64,000 bases of DNA from an uncultured Bacteroidaceae bacterium (GTDB lineage Bacteria > Bacteroidota > Bacteroidia > Bacteroidales > Bacteroidaceae), in the NCBI GenBank assembly GCA_934426255.1, contig CAKRYD010000005.1, positions 1-64,000 of the forward strand, in the 5' to 3' direction. The position numbers were made by a program, and so were the translations under genes. Numbering within the stretch: the first letter of the stretch is position 1; the number at the start of each line of letters is the position of its first letter. Below the pieces are notes generated by a model, which was not told the DNA's origin, did not search any database, and saw only the letters and a list, made by a program, of their open reading frames with translations. Shown piece by piece: positions 46,294-55,239 of the stretch.

Positions 46294-46410
46294 CAAGATG
46301 ATATTGACGCATGCGGAGGCAGTTCTGATTGCAGACGATAGGATGTGGTATGACCATACCTTACGTTTTATCAAGCCCGTGACCCCGCAGGCATAAAACA
46401 AAACAGATTT

Positions 46411-46583
46411 GGCAGGTCTTCTGACTTGTCCCAATCCTATCGCGTCTTCCCAGAATAAAATCCAGTGACTTATTGCTGCGATGGATCAAAATGAGACTTA
46501 CAGCAGCGGGTACTGTTCCGGACTTGCACCGGATTCCCTTTTCATTCACCCGTTGGCAAACGGGCAAAAACCATTTCTCGGCT
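46411..46583 (-). ncRNA. Cobalamin (AdoCbl-type) riboswitch
   Basis: Read on the minus strand, the element contains AAUCCGGUGCAAGUCCGG, the CAGUACCCGCUGCUGUAA core, GUCACUGG, UGGGAAGACG, and the closing B12 box AGUCAGAAGACCUGCC at 46411-46426. These are the conserved blocks of the cobalamin riboswitch in the right order. It ends about 118 bases before btuB and must control the four-gene operon, repressing it when B12 is plentiful. Confidence 0.95.
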
Positions 46584-46584
46584 G

Positions 46585-46592
46585 CAAAGTTA
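46585..46592 (-). promoter_or_regulatory. -7 box of btu operon
   Basis: The minus strand reads TAACTTTG (TAnnTTTG) directly upstream of the riboswitch. A TTTG lies 15 bases further up, closer than the usual spacing. Confidence 0.6.
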
Positions 46593-46901
46593 CATAAAAA
46601 ACAAGGACAAAGAATTTTACTCTTGAAAGTTTTGCGGCAATTGCAGGGATTTTGCTGCGTCCCTTTTTAAAATTGCAACACTCGCATTTTGATTTGAAGC
46701 CTTATTCTTTAAACTGTGTGGTGCCATTTCCAGATTCTTCATATAAGGACGTGCGCCCGACTACCGTTCTGTTTCTGAAAATATATTCAGCCAGGAAACA
46801 TAAAAATGCACCGATGTTAGTCATAGATGAACCAAATGACAACTAAAACGCACAAAATAGGTCTGCAATGTGCAAAAAACAGTATTTTCTTGCGTTATTT
46901 C
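46593..46901. other. Intergenic stretch between btu and acpP, no gene seen
   Basis: About 300 bases between the divergent btu and acpP promoters. I find no coding frame with a recognisable product and no clear RNA gene. Confidence 0.5.
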
Positions 46902-46932
46902 TTGGTCATACAAAGATTTAGTTCTAATTTTG
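46902..46932 (+). promoter_or_regulatory. Promoter of acpP-fabF-rnc
   Basis: A TTG at 46902-46904 and TAATTTTG at 46925-46932 are 20 bases apart, fitting the Bacteroidetes -33/-7 promoter. The box is 40 bases before the acpP ATG. Confidence 0.65.
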
Positions 46933-46972
46933 CAAGCCTAATTGAAAAAATACAATCATAAAACTAACAATT

Positions 46973-47209
46973 ATGTCAGAAATCGAATCTAAAGTAAAAG
47001 CTATCATCGTAGATAAGCTGGGCGTAGACGAAAGTGAAGTAAAGAATGAATCAAGTTTCGCAAACGACTTGGGCGCAGATTCTTTGGACACAGTAGAATT
47101 GATTATGGAATTCGAGAAAGAGTTCCACATCTCTATACCTGACGATCAAGCAGAGAAAATTTCCACAGTAGGTCAGGCAATCGAATACATCGAAGCCAAC
47201 ACGAAATAA
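46973..47209 (+). CDS. acpP: Acyl carrier protein
   Basis: A 78-residue acidic four-helix protein. Ser37 in [10 protein letters not shown] is the site of the 4'-phosphopantetheine arm that carries growing acyl chains in fatty acid synthesis. The helix-2 recognition sequence and closing [13 protein letters not shown] are typical. It is the first gene of the conserved acpP-fabF-rnc unit. Identification is firm. Confidence 0.98.
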   Translation: MSEIESKVKAIIVDKLGVDESEVKNESSFANDLGADSLDTVELIMEFEKEFHISIPDDQAEKISTVGQAIEYIEANTK

Positions 47210-47228
47210 TCCCTGTTTCTTGTCAGAA

Positions 47229-48491
47229 ATGGAATTAAAGAGAGTAGTAGTAACAGGCGTTGGCGCGCTTTCCCCATTGGGCAATACAGCTTCCGAGACT
47301 TGGGAGAATGTAAAAGCAGGGAAAAGTGGTGCCGGCCCTATTACCCATTTCGACTCCAGCTTGTTCAAGACACATTTTGCCTGTGAAGTGAAAAACTTCA
47401 ATGGCCGTGACTATATCGATCGCAAGGCTTGCAACAAGATGGATCTTTACACGCAATATGCCATCGTAAGTGCGATGGAGGCAGTGAAAGACTGTGGCGT
47501 GGATCTCGAAACGATAGACAAAAACCGTGTAGGTGTAATTTACGGAGTAGGCATTGGAGGCATCCACAGCTTTGAAGAAGAGGTTGGAGCCAACGCACTT
47601 CATGCGGCAGACGGGCCGAAGTATAGCCCTTTCTTTATTCCGAAAATGATAGCCGACATCGCAGCCGGTCACATCTCCATCATGTATGGATTCCATGGGC
47701 CGAACTTTGCAACGGTTTCAGCATGTGCTTCGAGCACTCATGCATTGTCAACGTCGTTAGATTTGATTCGTTTAGGCAAGGCCGATATGATTGTCGCCGG
47801 TGGTGCCGAAGCAGCAATTTGGCCGACAGGCGTAGGTGGCTTCAATGCTATGCATGCCATTTCTACACGCAATGACGATCCGGAAGGAGCATCGCGTCCG
47901 TTCAGCGGCAGTCGTGATGGCTTTGTAATGGGTGAAGGTTCGGCTTGTCTCATATTGGAAGAATTGGAACATGCCAAAGCCCGTGGCGCAAAAATCTATG
48001 GAGAAGTAGCCGGAAGTGGCATGTCAGCCGATGCATACCATATCACAGCATCGCATCCCGATGGCTTGGGGGCCGTACTTGTGATGGAAGAAGCTCTGCG
48101 CGATGCAGGCATGAAGCCCGAGGATATCGATTACATCAATGTCCATGGCACGTCGACACCGGTCGGTGACATATCAGAAGTAAAAGCTATACAGAAAGTT
48201 TTCGGTCAGCATGCTTACAAGTTGAACATCAGCTCAACAAAGTCAATGACGGGTCACTTACTCGGTGCGGCCGGTGCAATGGAGGCTTTTTTCAGCCTAA
48301 TGGCCGTAAAAGAAGATGTTGTACCACCAACGATTAATCACGCAGACGATGACAAGGATCCGCAAATCGATTACAATTTGAACTTTACGTTTAATAAAGC
48401 TCAAAAGCGCGTTGTACGTGCAGCATTGAGCAACACATTCGGTTTCGGTGGTCACAACGCATGTGTGATAATCAAGAAATATGCTGAATAG
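47229..48491 (+). CDS. fabF: 3-oxoacyl-ACP synthase II (FabF)
   Basis: A 420-residue beta-ketoacyl-ACP synthase that condenses malonyl-ACP with acyl-ACP during chain elongation. The Cys-His-His triad is visible: C166 in VSACASSTHAL, His in INVHGTSTPVGD (about 305) and His in SMTGHLLGAAG (about 340). The C-terminal FGFGGHNACVI is also typical. I take the ATG at 47229; a TTG at 47220 is in frame but adds only three codons. It follows acpP by 19 bases. Confidence 0.97.
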   Translation: MELKRVVVTGVGALSPLGNTASETWENVKAGKSGAGPITHFDSSLFKTHFACEVKNFNGRDYIDRKACNKMDLYTQYAIVSAMEAVKDCGVDLETIDKNRVGVIYGVGIGGIHSFEEEVGANALHAADGPKYSPFFIPKMIADIAAGHISIMYGFHGPNFATVSACASSTHALSTSLDLIRLGKADMIVAGGAEAAIWPTGVGGFNAMHAISTRNDDPEGASRPFSGSRDGFVMGEGSACLILEELEHAKARGAKIYGEVAGSGMSADAYHITASHPDGLGAVLVMEEALRDAGMKPEDIDYINVHGTSTPVGDISEVKAIQKVFGQHAYKLNISSTKSMTGHLLGAAGAMEAFFSLMAVKEDVVPPTINHADDDKDPQIDYNLNFTFNKAQKRVVRAALSNTFGFGGHNACVIIKKYAE

Positions 48492-48511
48492 TTCTTTGTG
48501 CTGATATAACA

Positions 48512-49318
48512 ATGAATTTATTTCAGAATGCTATAAAGTTCCTCTTCCCGTCAAGGAAAGAGGAACTTTATTTGCCTTTGAAAAAAATCCTGACTTTTTC
48601 ACCCCACAATATGGAACTCTACAAACAAGCCTTGTTGCATAGAAGCATGCTGAAAAAAGACAGCTATGGCCATATGGTCAACAATGAACGTTTGGAGTTC
48701 TTGGGTGATGCAATTATAGAAGCCGTTGTCAGCAACTATCTTTTCAGAAAGTATGGGAATGAGCAGGAAGGTTTCCTCACGACCATGCGAAGCAAAATGG
48801 TGCGCCGTAGCACATTAGGGCAGATTTCAAAGAAAATAGGTCTTGACCAGTTGGTGAAAAGTTGCGTCTCGGTAGAGTCGCACAATTGCTATATAGGCGG
48901 CAATGCTTTCGAAGCTTTGGTCGGTGCGGCCTATTTGGATCGTGGATATGGTTGCTGTCAGCGTTTTTTTGTCAGTCTTATCGAACGAGGCTATTTAGAT
49001 ACAAACAGATTAGAGCGAAACGAACAGAATTTTAAAAGCCGTCTGCTTGAGTGGGGACAAAAATATCATTTAAATATAGAATTCAAAACGGAAATTCTTG
49101 GTGAACCGTCAGCTGAGAAGTTGCCGCCGTTTGTAGCAAGAGTCATAGTGGAAGACCATGTAATGGGGAAAGGACGTGGCTTTTCCAAAAAAGAAAGTCA
49201 TCAGCAAGCTGCAAAGCGCGTTTTGCAGCGTTTACGCGACAATCGCCGCGTGGCTGCCCATATTATTGAAGACCGCTACATGCGTCATGTCGTAGAAGAT
49301 ATTTTTGTCGGGCAGTAA
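48512..49318 (+). CDS. rnc: Ribonuclease III
   Basis: A 268-residue double-strand-specific endoribonuclease that processes rRNA and other structured RNAs. The catalytic signature NERLEFLGDAIIEAVV sits near residue 53, with the second acidic site in FEALVGAAYLD. The C-terminal dsRNA-binding domain (about 165-240) ends in SHQQAAKRVLQRL. It lies 20 bases after fabF. After the TAA the same frame stays open for 76 more codons, which may be a remnant of a longer C-terminus. Confidence 0.96.
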   Translation: MNLFQNAIKFLFPSRKEELYLPLKKILTFSPHNMELYKQALLHRSMLKKDSYGHMVNNERLEFLGDAIIEAVVSNYLFRKYGNEQEGFLTTMRSKMVRRSTLGQISKKIGLDQLVKSCVSVESHNCYIGGNAFEALVGAAYLDRGYGCCQRFFVSLIERGYLDTNRLERNEQNFKSRLLEWGQKYHLNIEFKTEILGEPSAEKLPPFVARVIVEDHVMGKGRGFSKKESHQQAAKRVLQRLRDNRRVAAHIIEDRYMRHVVEDIFVGQ

Positions 49319-49429
49319 CAAGTTCTAAGCCTTGGACACAGGAACGGTATATTATGTTCAGGCACGAACCCTGTTCCTGGAAGTGGTATTTTGCAATTGA
49401 AAGAGCAAAAGGGCAAAAATAATAGCCCT

Positions 49430-49479
49430 TTAGGACAATTTAGTTCGTATAATTTGGAGATAGATGAAAATTGTCCTAA
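49430..49479. promoter_or_regulatory. 12-bp perfect inverted repeat upstream of DUF1080 cluster
   Basis: TTAGGACAATTT (49430-49441) and AAATTGTCCTAA (49468-49479) are exact inverted copies with a 26-base spacer holding a TATAATTTG promoter-like sequence. It lies about 85 bases before the first gene of the DUF1080 cluster and could be an operator. A second, shorter pair (CAGGAAC 49339-49345, GTTCCTG 49373-49379) lies just upstream. Confidence 0.5.
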
Positions 49480-49562
49480 TTTAGCGGCTGATTTTAGACA
49501 CACTAAAACTGAAGAAAGCCTTTCGCGGCCTGAAGACTCAATAACATAATAATATATTTAAA

Positions 49563-50609
49563 ATGATTACTGGTAAATCATCAATGATTTCAAATTGGAA
49601 GAACAGATTTTTGGTCTTTCTGTCCGTAGTGTTAGTAGTGAGCGGAAACTTGTGCCTTCATGCTCAAAAAGTAGATCAGAACAATACTCCTGAAGGACGG
49701 TTGATACAATTGCGCAACCAACTGGAGAAAACGCAGAACCTTGGAGAACAGAAAAAAATATTGCAGGAAATAGGTCAAACGGGAACCTTTGTAGGGATGA
49801 CTACTGCCGCCAAATACTTAAACGTCAAAGGACTTGAAAAAAGTGCAGCGCAAGCCGTAGTCGAAATAGCCCTTAAGCATAAGGAGTACAACGGCATTAA
49901 TACACGCCAATGGCTTATTCAATCCATGGATATACTTGGTGGAAGTAGCCGGAAAGCAATTCTGGAGTATCTGCAAGGAACATCAAAGGATGAAGCCGGC
50001 TTTGTTTCTATTTTCAACGGAAAAGATTTAAGTGGTTGGAAAGGACTGGTGGAGAATCCTATTAAGCGAGCAAGCATGACATCGGATGAATTGGCAAAGG
50101 CTCAGGTGAAAGCTGATGTAACCATGCGCAAAGATTGGAAAGTAGAAAACGGCCTAATGACTTATGTGGGAAATGGTTTTGACAACATATGCACCATAAG
50201 ACCCTATGCGGACTTCGAAATGTACGTAGACTGGAAACTTGACCCCAATGGCAAAGAACCTGATGCAGGCATCTACTTGAGAGGTACACCTCAAGTGCAG
50301 ATTTGGGATATTGCTCGTGTCAATGTCGGTGCGCAGGTTGGCTCCGGTGGATTGTACAACAATCAAAAGCATGAAAGCAAGCCATCGCAAGTCGCAGACA
50401 ATAAATTGGGCGAGTGGAATAGTTTCTATATAAAAATGGTTGGTGACAAGGTGACAGTAAAGCTGAACGGTGTTACCGTTGTCAACAACGTGGTACTTGA
50501 AAACTACTGGAATAGAAATCTGCCGATATTCCCTGTTGAACAGTTGGAGTTACAGGCACATGGAAGCCTTACCTACTTTAGAGATATCTATGTGAAGGAC
50601 TTGAAGTAG
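49563..50609 (+). CDS. Secreted DUF1080 (3-keto-disaccharide hydrolase family) protein
   Basis: A 348-residue exported protein with signal peptide ending LCLHAQ; the start may be 49563 or 49584 (MISNWKNRF). Residues about 35-135 are helical with repeat-like character. Residues about 145-348 are a DUF1080/PF06439 jelly-roll domain, beginning FVSIFNGKDLSGWKGL and containing DFEMYVDWKLDPNGKEPDAG and IYLRGTPQVQIWD. The family includes 3-keto-disaccharide hydrolases and related lyases that act on oxidised glycosides. It opens a four-gene unit with two oxidoreductases, which fits that chemistry. The exact glycoside is unknown. Confidence 0.88.
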   Translation: MITGKSSMISNWKNRFLVFLSVVLVVSGNLCLHAQKVDQNNTPEGRLIQLRNQLEKTQNLGEQKKILQEIGQTGTFVGMTTAAKYLNVKGLEKSAAQAVVEIALKHKEYNGINTRQWLIQSMDILGGSSRKAILEYLQGTSKDEAGFVSIFNGKDLSGWKGLVENPIKRASMTSDELAKAQVKADVTMRKDWKVENGLMTYVGNGFDNICTIRPYADFEMYVDWKLDPNGKEPDAGIYLRGTPQVQIWDIARVNVGAQVGSGGLYNNQKHESKPSQVADNKLGEWNSFYIKMVGDKVTVKLNGVTVVNNVVLENYWNRNLPIFPVEQLELQAHGSLTYFRDIYVKDLK

Positions 50610-50651
50610 AAGCGATAAATGGGTTAAAACACAAATTATATTCATCCAAAT

Positions 50652-51938
50652 ATGAAAACGAATAGAAGAACGTTCTTAAAAACGTTGGGCGCTGCAGGAA
50701 TCTTCTCAATTGTTCCGCGCCATGTGTTAGGAGGAAATGGTTATGTTCCTCCTAGTGACCAACTGACAAAGGGTATTATTGGTGTAGGTGGAATTGGAAA
50801 ATCCTCTTATCATTTCACCAGTGATAAAGCGTGTAAGTTGGTAGCAGTCTGCGATGTAGACAAAAGGCATTTGAAACAGGCCGTCGACATGGCAAAACAA
50901 AGGTTTAATGAAGACGTAAAGACCTATCACGATTTTCGGGATTTAATCAAAGATCCGAATGTTGATGTTGTTCATATAGCAACGCCGCCTCATTGGCATG
51001 CCTTGATGGCCGTAGAAGCCGCTAAGGCCGGGAAAGATATTTGGTGTGAAAAGCCGATGACGAGAACTATTGGAGAAGGGAAGCGCGTAATTGAAGCTGT
51101 TCAGCGTTACAATCGTATATTTCGTTTAAATACATGGTTCCGCTTTAAAGACACATTCTACGGATTGGGCACTACTGTGCAGCCTTTGAAAAAGCTTGTG
51201 GATAGTGGTCTGTTGGGCTGGCCGCTTAAAGTGACGGTTTCTGGTACAACCGGTTTCACTTGGAAGTTCTTTTGGGTAGGTAAAGAGAATCTTGTTCCAG
51301 AACCTGTTCCTCAAGAACTGGATTATGATATGTGGCTGGGACCGGCTCCCTACAAGCCTTATAATGTCCACCGAGTTCATCAAACCTTCCGTGGTTATTG
51401 GGACTATGATGGCGGAGGTCTTACAGACATGGGACAACATTATCTTGACCCTATCCAATATCTGTTGAACAAAGATGACGATTTCCCTGTTAAAGTAGAA
51501 GTCGAAGCTCCTCAGCAACATCCCGATGCTGTGGGTATTTGGAGGAAAATTGTCTATACGTATGAAGATGGTTGCCAAATTGTATTGGAAGGCGAAGGCT
51601 ATGAAAGCAAAGGACACACTCCTTATATTGAAGGCCCCAAAGGAAAAGTGTATAAGGGCTTTGAATGTACCATACCGGATGTAATGAACAAGCTTGCTGA
51701 GTTCCCCGATCCTGAACCTCAGCGAACTGATTTCATTGAGTGCATTCGTTCTCGTCAGAAATTTGCTCTCAATGAAGTGAACGGTCATCACAGTTGTACA
51801 TTGGTTAATCTCGGTGCCATAGCTCTTCGTTTGGGCCGCCAAGTTTTGAATTTTAATCCCAAGACGCAGACGTTTATTGGCGATGACGCAGCTAATGCTC
51901 TGATAGATCAACCTATGCGTGGACCTTGGCAGATTTAA
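50652..51938 (+). CDS. Tat-exported Gfo/Idh/MocA oxidoreductase
   Basis: A 428-residue NAD(P)-dependent sugar oxidoreductase. The N-terminus has a twin-arginine signal (NRRTFLKTLGAAG), so it is exported folded with its cofactor, or membrane held. The Rossmann motif IIGVGGIGKSSYH is followed by VAVCDVD and the catalytic-loop CEKPMTR. The C-terminal domain contains GGGLTDMGQHYLDPIQYLL. In DUF1080 clusters such enzymes oxidise the glycoside at C3, or reduce the 3-keto sugar after cleavage. It lies 42 bases after the first cluster gene. Confidence 0.9.
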   Translation: MKTNRRTFLKTLGAAGIFSIVPRHVLGGNGYVPPSDQLTKGIIGVGGIGKSSYHFTSDKACKLVAVCDVDKRHLKQAVDMAKQRFNEDVKTYHDFRDLIKDPNVDVVHIATPPHWHALMAVEAAKAGKDIWCEKPMTRTIGEGKRVIEAVQRYNRIFRLNTWFRFKDTFYGLGTTVQPLKKLVDSGLLGWPLKVTVSGTTGFTWKFFWVGKENLVPEPVPQELDYDMWLGPAPYKPYNVHRVHQTFRGYWDYDGGGLTDMGQHYLDPIQYLLNKDDDFPVKVEVEAPQQHPDAVGIWRKIVYTYEDGCQIVLEGEGYESKGHTPYIEGPKGKVYKGFECTIPDVMNKLAEFPDPEPQRTDFIECIRSRQKFALNEVNGHHSCTLVNLGAIALRLGRQVLNFNPKTQTFIGDDAANALIDQPMRGPWQI

Positions 51939-51966
51939 TGTTTCACCAATTAATCATGATACAAAA

Positions 51967-54900
51967 ATGAAAAAAGGAAAATACTCCATATTACTGCTGG
52001 TCTTCTTATTATGCTTCGGAGTAACAGCATATGCTCAGACAGATAGCCGTCAGCGTACTCCTGAGACCGTTATTACCGATGGCTTGGCTCAATTGCCGGC
52101 TCAGACTTCAAAGGCTTACAATGAGGTTATCGGTGAAATGGCTGCAACAGGGCAAACTGGTATTCAATTGCTTGCAGGCATGCTGAAGCCGGCTGATAAA
52201 GCAAAGAATGCGACTTTTGAATATGCTATAAACGGCATCGTTAATTATGTGTCGGCTGCTGGTAAAGAGAGTATGCGTGATGCTATTCGTAAAGGGCTTA
52301 TTGCAGGTTTGGACAAATGTACCGATAATGCCAATAAAGCATTTTTGATGACACAACTTCAAAAGCTTTCGACAGTCGCAGAAGTTCCTGTCTTTGAAAA
52401 ATATTTGAGTGACTCATATTTGCAAGATTATGCAGTGCGTGCACTTGCATCAACACCGAACATTGACAATGAAGTTGTAAGCCTGATTAAGAGTGGTAAA
52501 GCTCCTAAAAGTTCATTGGCTTATTTGGCTTATTTCAAAAAGCTGAAGGGAGTTGAACCAATTCTTTTGGAGTGGGCAAAGAGTGGCGACGACAAGACCT
52601 TGTCTGCAGTCTACAATGCTTTGACGGTATGCGGTTCTACGACTTCTATAAAGACATTGCAGTCAGCTGCAAAAGCAAAAGGATTCATATTAGAACCTAC
52701 CAGCGCAACTGATGCCTATCTGCAATTGTTGGACAATTTGTACGATAATCAGGCTGTATTGAAGTCTGCGAAAGAGCTTCTTAAGAATGACAAACAAGCT
52801 GTTCGCTGTGCAGGCTTGAAACTGTTACTCAAATCCGATCGTAAGAATGTTACTAAAAACATTCTGAAAGCATTGAAAGATGGTAACAATCAGTATCGGA
52901 ATACAGCATTATCTTTTGCAAAGCAATATGCAGGTAATGGAATTTTTAATACTGTAGCTGCGAAATTCAAGTCATTCCCGACAGATGCACAAACTGATAT
53001 CGTACGTTGGTTGGGTAATAATCATATTGCTGGCCAAACTGATTTGGTCGTTAATGCAATGAATTCTGATAATGACGAATTGGCAATCGCCGCAATCCAG
53101 GCCGCTTCAAAGATTGGTGGAGGAAAATCCCTCAGCGGTTTAGTTGGCATGCTTGCTAAAGGCGGTAAGAAAGCAGAAGCTGCAACCAAAGCGTTTTTAT
53201 CATTCAATGGGAATATTTCCAATGGCATATTGTCTGCATTGAATTCAACAGATGCCAATGTGCAAGCTGCTGCACTTAAATTAGCTTCTGAACGCCGTAT
53301 CTACGGAGCATATAATAAGGTAATAGAACTTACTAAATCATCAGATGCTACGATTAAGAATGCTGCGTATGAAGCTCTTAAAGGTGTTGCTAAATCTAAC
53401 AATTTTGGTGATATCTGTAATATGTTGGAAACTTCTACAGGTGATGCAACTGCAAAATTGCAAGCTGCGGCCAAGAGCGCCATTCAAGATCAAGCTGCTG
53501 ATCAGCAGTACAACTTGATAGTTGGCCGTTTGAGCAATAAGTCAAAAGCCTCATTATATTATCCTCTTTTAGCTCAGGCCGGGAACTCTCAGTCAATAGC
53601 TAAATTGCAGCAAGAATATGCTGGCGGCAGCTCAAAGGATGCAGCTTTTAATGCATTGCTGCAAGTAAACAATCCCGAGATGATTGATGTGTTATACAAA
53701 TTGGCTAAAGAAAATCCTTCTTCTAAGGATGCCATTCTTGCACGTTATTTGTCTTTGGTAAAGAGTGCTGGTAAGTCTGAAGTGGAAGCATATCTGCTTT
53801 ATAGCCGTGCGTTGGATTTGACTCCTTCAACAAAGGTACAGAGCTCTTTTGTTACAGCGTTGGGCAGCAGTAGAATTATTCCATCCTTGATGTTGGCGGC
53901 TAAATATTTGAGTAACCAAGCAACGAGCGTAGCGGCAGCTTCTGCAGTTCGTGAAATAGTATCTAAGGTCGCAGATTTGCAAAAGGGTACAGAAATAAAG
54001 GCTATTATAGAAAAGGCCAAGGCTGTTTTCCAAGCAGAAAAGGATAAAGGCGATGCTGATGCCGGCTATGCCGTTGACGACTTAGCTGGAATATTATCCA
54101 AGATTGATGCAACAGGCGGCTTCAAGGTTGCATTGGATAAATCTGACAATGGTTTCAAGAAAGATGGGCCGTACGAAAATTTTGAGATGTTCTTTGAGTG
54201 GGACGCAACAGGTTCTCCTGTATTGAGCTTGCGTTCTATGCCAATTGTCAAGCTTCAGAAATCAGGCATTTCATATATTTATGGTGACAAGAAAGTTGCC
54301 GCTAATGATGGTTGGAATCTTATTTATGTTAAGATGCTCAATGATCGCCTCTTTATAGAAGTGAATGGTCAAACTGTAGCTCAAAATGCTATTGTAAAAA
54401 ATGTCCCTGAAACCAAAGCTGCTTTTGTAAATGGAGCTATCCAACTTGCAGCGGGAACCAAGGGCGAAAATGTATATGTTCGCAATGTCTATCTTAATGA
54501 GCTTCCTGCTACACCTGTTTTCAAGCTTTCTCCCGAAGAGGCAAAACAAGGTTTTGAAGTACTCTTTGACGGACGTTCATTAGATAAATGGCATGGTAAT
54601 ACAGCCGCTTATGTCCCTGTGGATGGTAATATCTACGTAACCGCTCGCTATGGTGGAAATGGTAATTTGTATACGAAGAAAAACTATAGTGACTTTATTT
54701 TCCGTTTTGAGTTCTATTTTGATGTTCCAGCGGTGAATAATGGTATTGGTATCCGTACAGGCAAAGATGTGACGGGTGTTGATGCTGCATATCAAGGAAT
54801 GGAGATTCAGGTTCTTGACCATGATGACCCGGTATACCAAGGTTATCCATTTGGCTACACTGGACTTCGTCCTTATCAGAACCATGGTTCAGTTTATGGC

Positions 54901-55239
54901 GTAATAACTCCTGAGCATGTTGATTTCGGTCCGATTAAGCAATGGCATACGGAAGAAATCAAGGCCATTGGTGACCGTATTACAGTTACTGTAGACGGAA
55001 AGGTTATTCTTGATGGCAACATTCGCGAAGCATGCCAAGGTCACAACGTTGCTCCTGATGGCGGAACGAAGAACCCTTATACGCTCGACCATAAGAACCA
55101 TCCGGGTCTGTTCAATAAGGAAGGTTATATCAGCTTCTGCGGTCATGGTTCCGGTGTTAAGTTCCGCAATGTTCGTGTTCTTGATTTGAGTAAAAAAGCT
55201 ACTCAGGCTAAAAAGTCAACCAAGACCAAGAAAAAATAG
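51967..55239 (+). CDS. Large secreted HEAT-repeat protein with two DUF1080 domains
   Basis: A 1090-residue exported protein starting at 51967 (MKKGKYSILLLVFLLCFGVTAYAQ); the frame is open from 51919 but those codons precede the signal peptide. Residues about 30-700 are alpha-helical HEAT-like repeats rich in Ala and Lys. Two DUF1080-type domains follow: a degenerate one at about 715-860 (GPYENFEMFFEWDATG) and a more typical one at about 865-1080 (GFEVLFDGRSLDKWHGN, NNGIGIRTGKDVTG, QGMEIQVLDHDDP). It ends in a basic KKATQAKKSTKTKKK tail. HEAT repeats suggest a scaffold that may hold partner enzymes. It abuts the next gene with no gap. Confidence 0.87.
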   Translation: MKKGKYSILLLVFLLCFGVTAYAQTDSRQRTPETVITDGLAQLPAQTSKAYNEVIGEMAATGQTGIQLLAGMLKPADKAKNATFEYAINGIVNYVSAAGKESMRDAIRKGLIAGLDKCTDNANKAFLMTQLQKLSTVAEVPVFEKYLSDSYLQDYAVRALASTPNIDNEVVSLIKSGKAPKSSLAYLAYFKKLKGVEPILLEWAKSGDDKTLSAVYNALTVCGSTTSIKTLQSAAKAKGFILEPTSATDAYLQLLDNLYDNQAVLKSAKELLKNDKQAVRCAGLKLLLKSDRKNVTKNILKALKDGNNQYRNTALSFAKQYAGNGIFNTVAAKFKSFPTDAQTDIVRWLGNNHIAGQTDLVVNAMNSDNDELAIAAIQAASKIGGGKSLSGLVGMLAKGGKKAEAATKAFLSFNGNISNGILSALNSTDANVQAAALKLASERRIYGAYNKVIELTKSSDATIKNAAYEALKGVAKSNNFGDICNMLETSTGDATAKLQAAAKSAIQDQAADQQYNLIVGRLSNKSKASLYYPLLAQAGNSQSIAKLQQEYAGGSSKDAAFNALLQVNNPEMIDVLYKLAKENPSSKDAILARYLSLVKSAGKSEVEAYLLYSRALDLTPSTKVQSSFVTALGSSRIIPSLMLAAKYLSNQATSVAAASAVREIVSKVADLQKGTEIKAIIEKAKAVFQAEKDKGDADAGYAVDDLAGILSKIDATGGFKVALDKSDNGFKKDGPYENFEMFFEWDATGSPVLSLRSMPIVKLQKSGISYIYGDKKVAANDGWNLIYVKMLNDRLFIEVNGQTVAQNAIVKNVPETKAAFVNGAIQLAAGTKGENVYVRNVYLNELPATPVFKLSPEEAKQGFEVLFDGRSLDKWHGNTAAYVPVDGNIYVTARYGGNGNLYTKKNYSDFIFRFEFYFDVPAVNNGIGIRTGKDVTGVDAAYQGMEIQVLDHDDPVYQGYPFGYTGLRPYQNHGSVYGVITPEHVDFGPIKQWHTEEIKAIGDRITVTVDGKVILDGNIREACQGHNVAPDGGTKNPYTLDHKNHPGLFNKEGYISFCGHGSGVKFRNVRVLDLSKKATQAKKSTKTKKK

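Noticed and set aside
46293..46434. Longer N-terminus for BtuB starting at 46434
   Set aside because: These codons overlap the B12 box of the riboswitch and precede a good signal peptide start at 46293.
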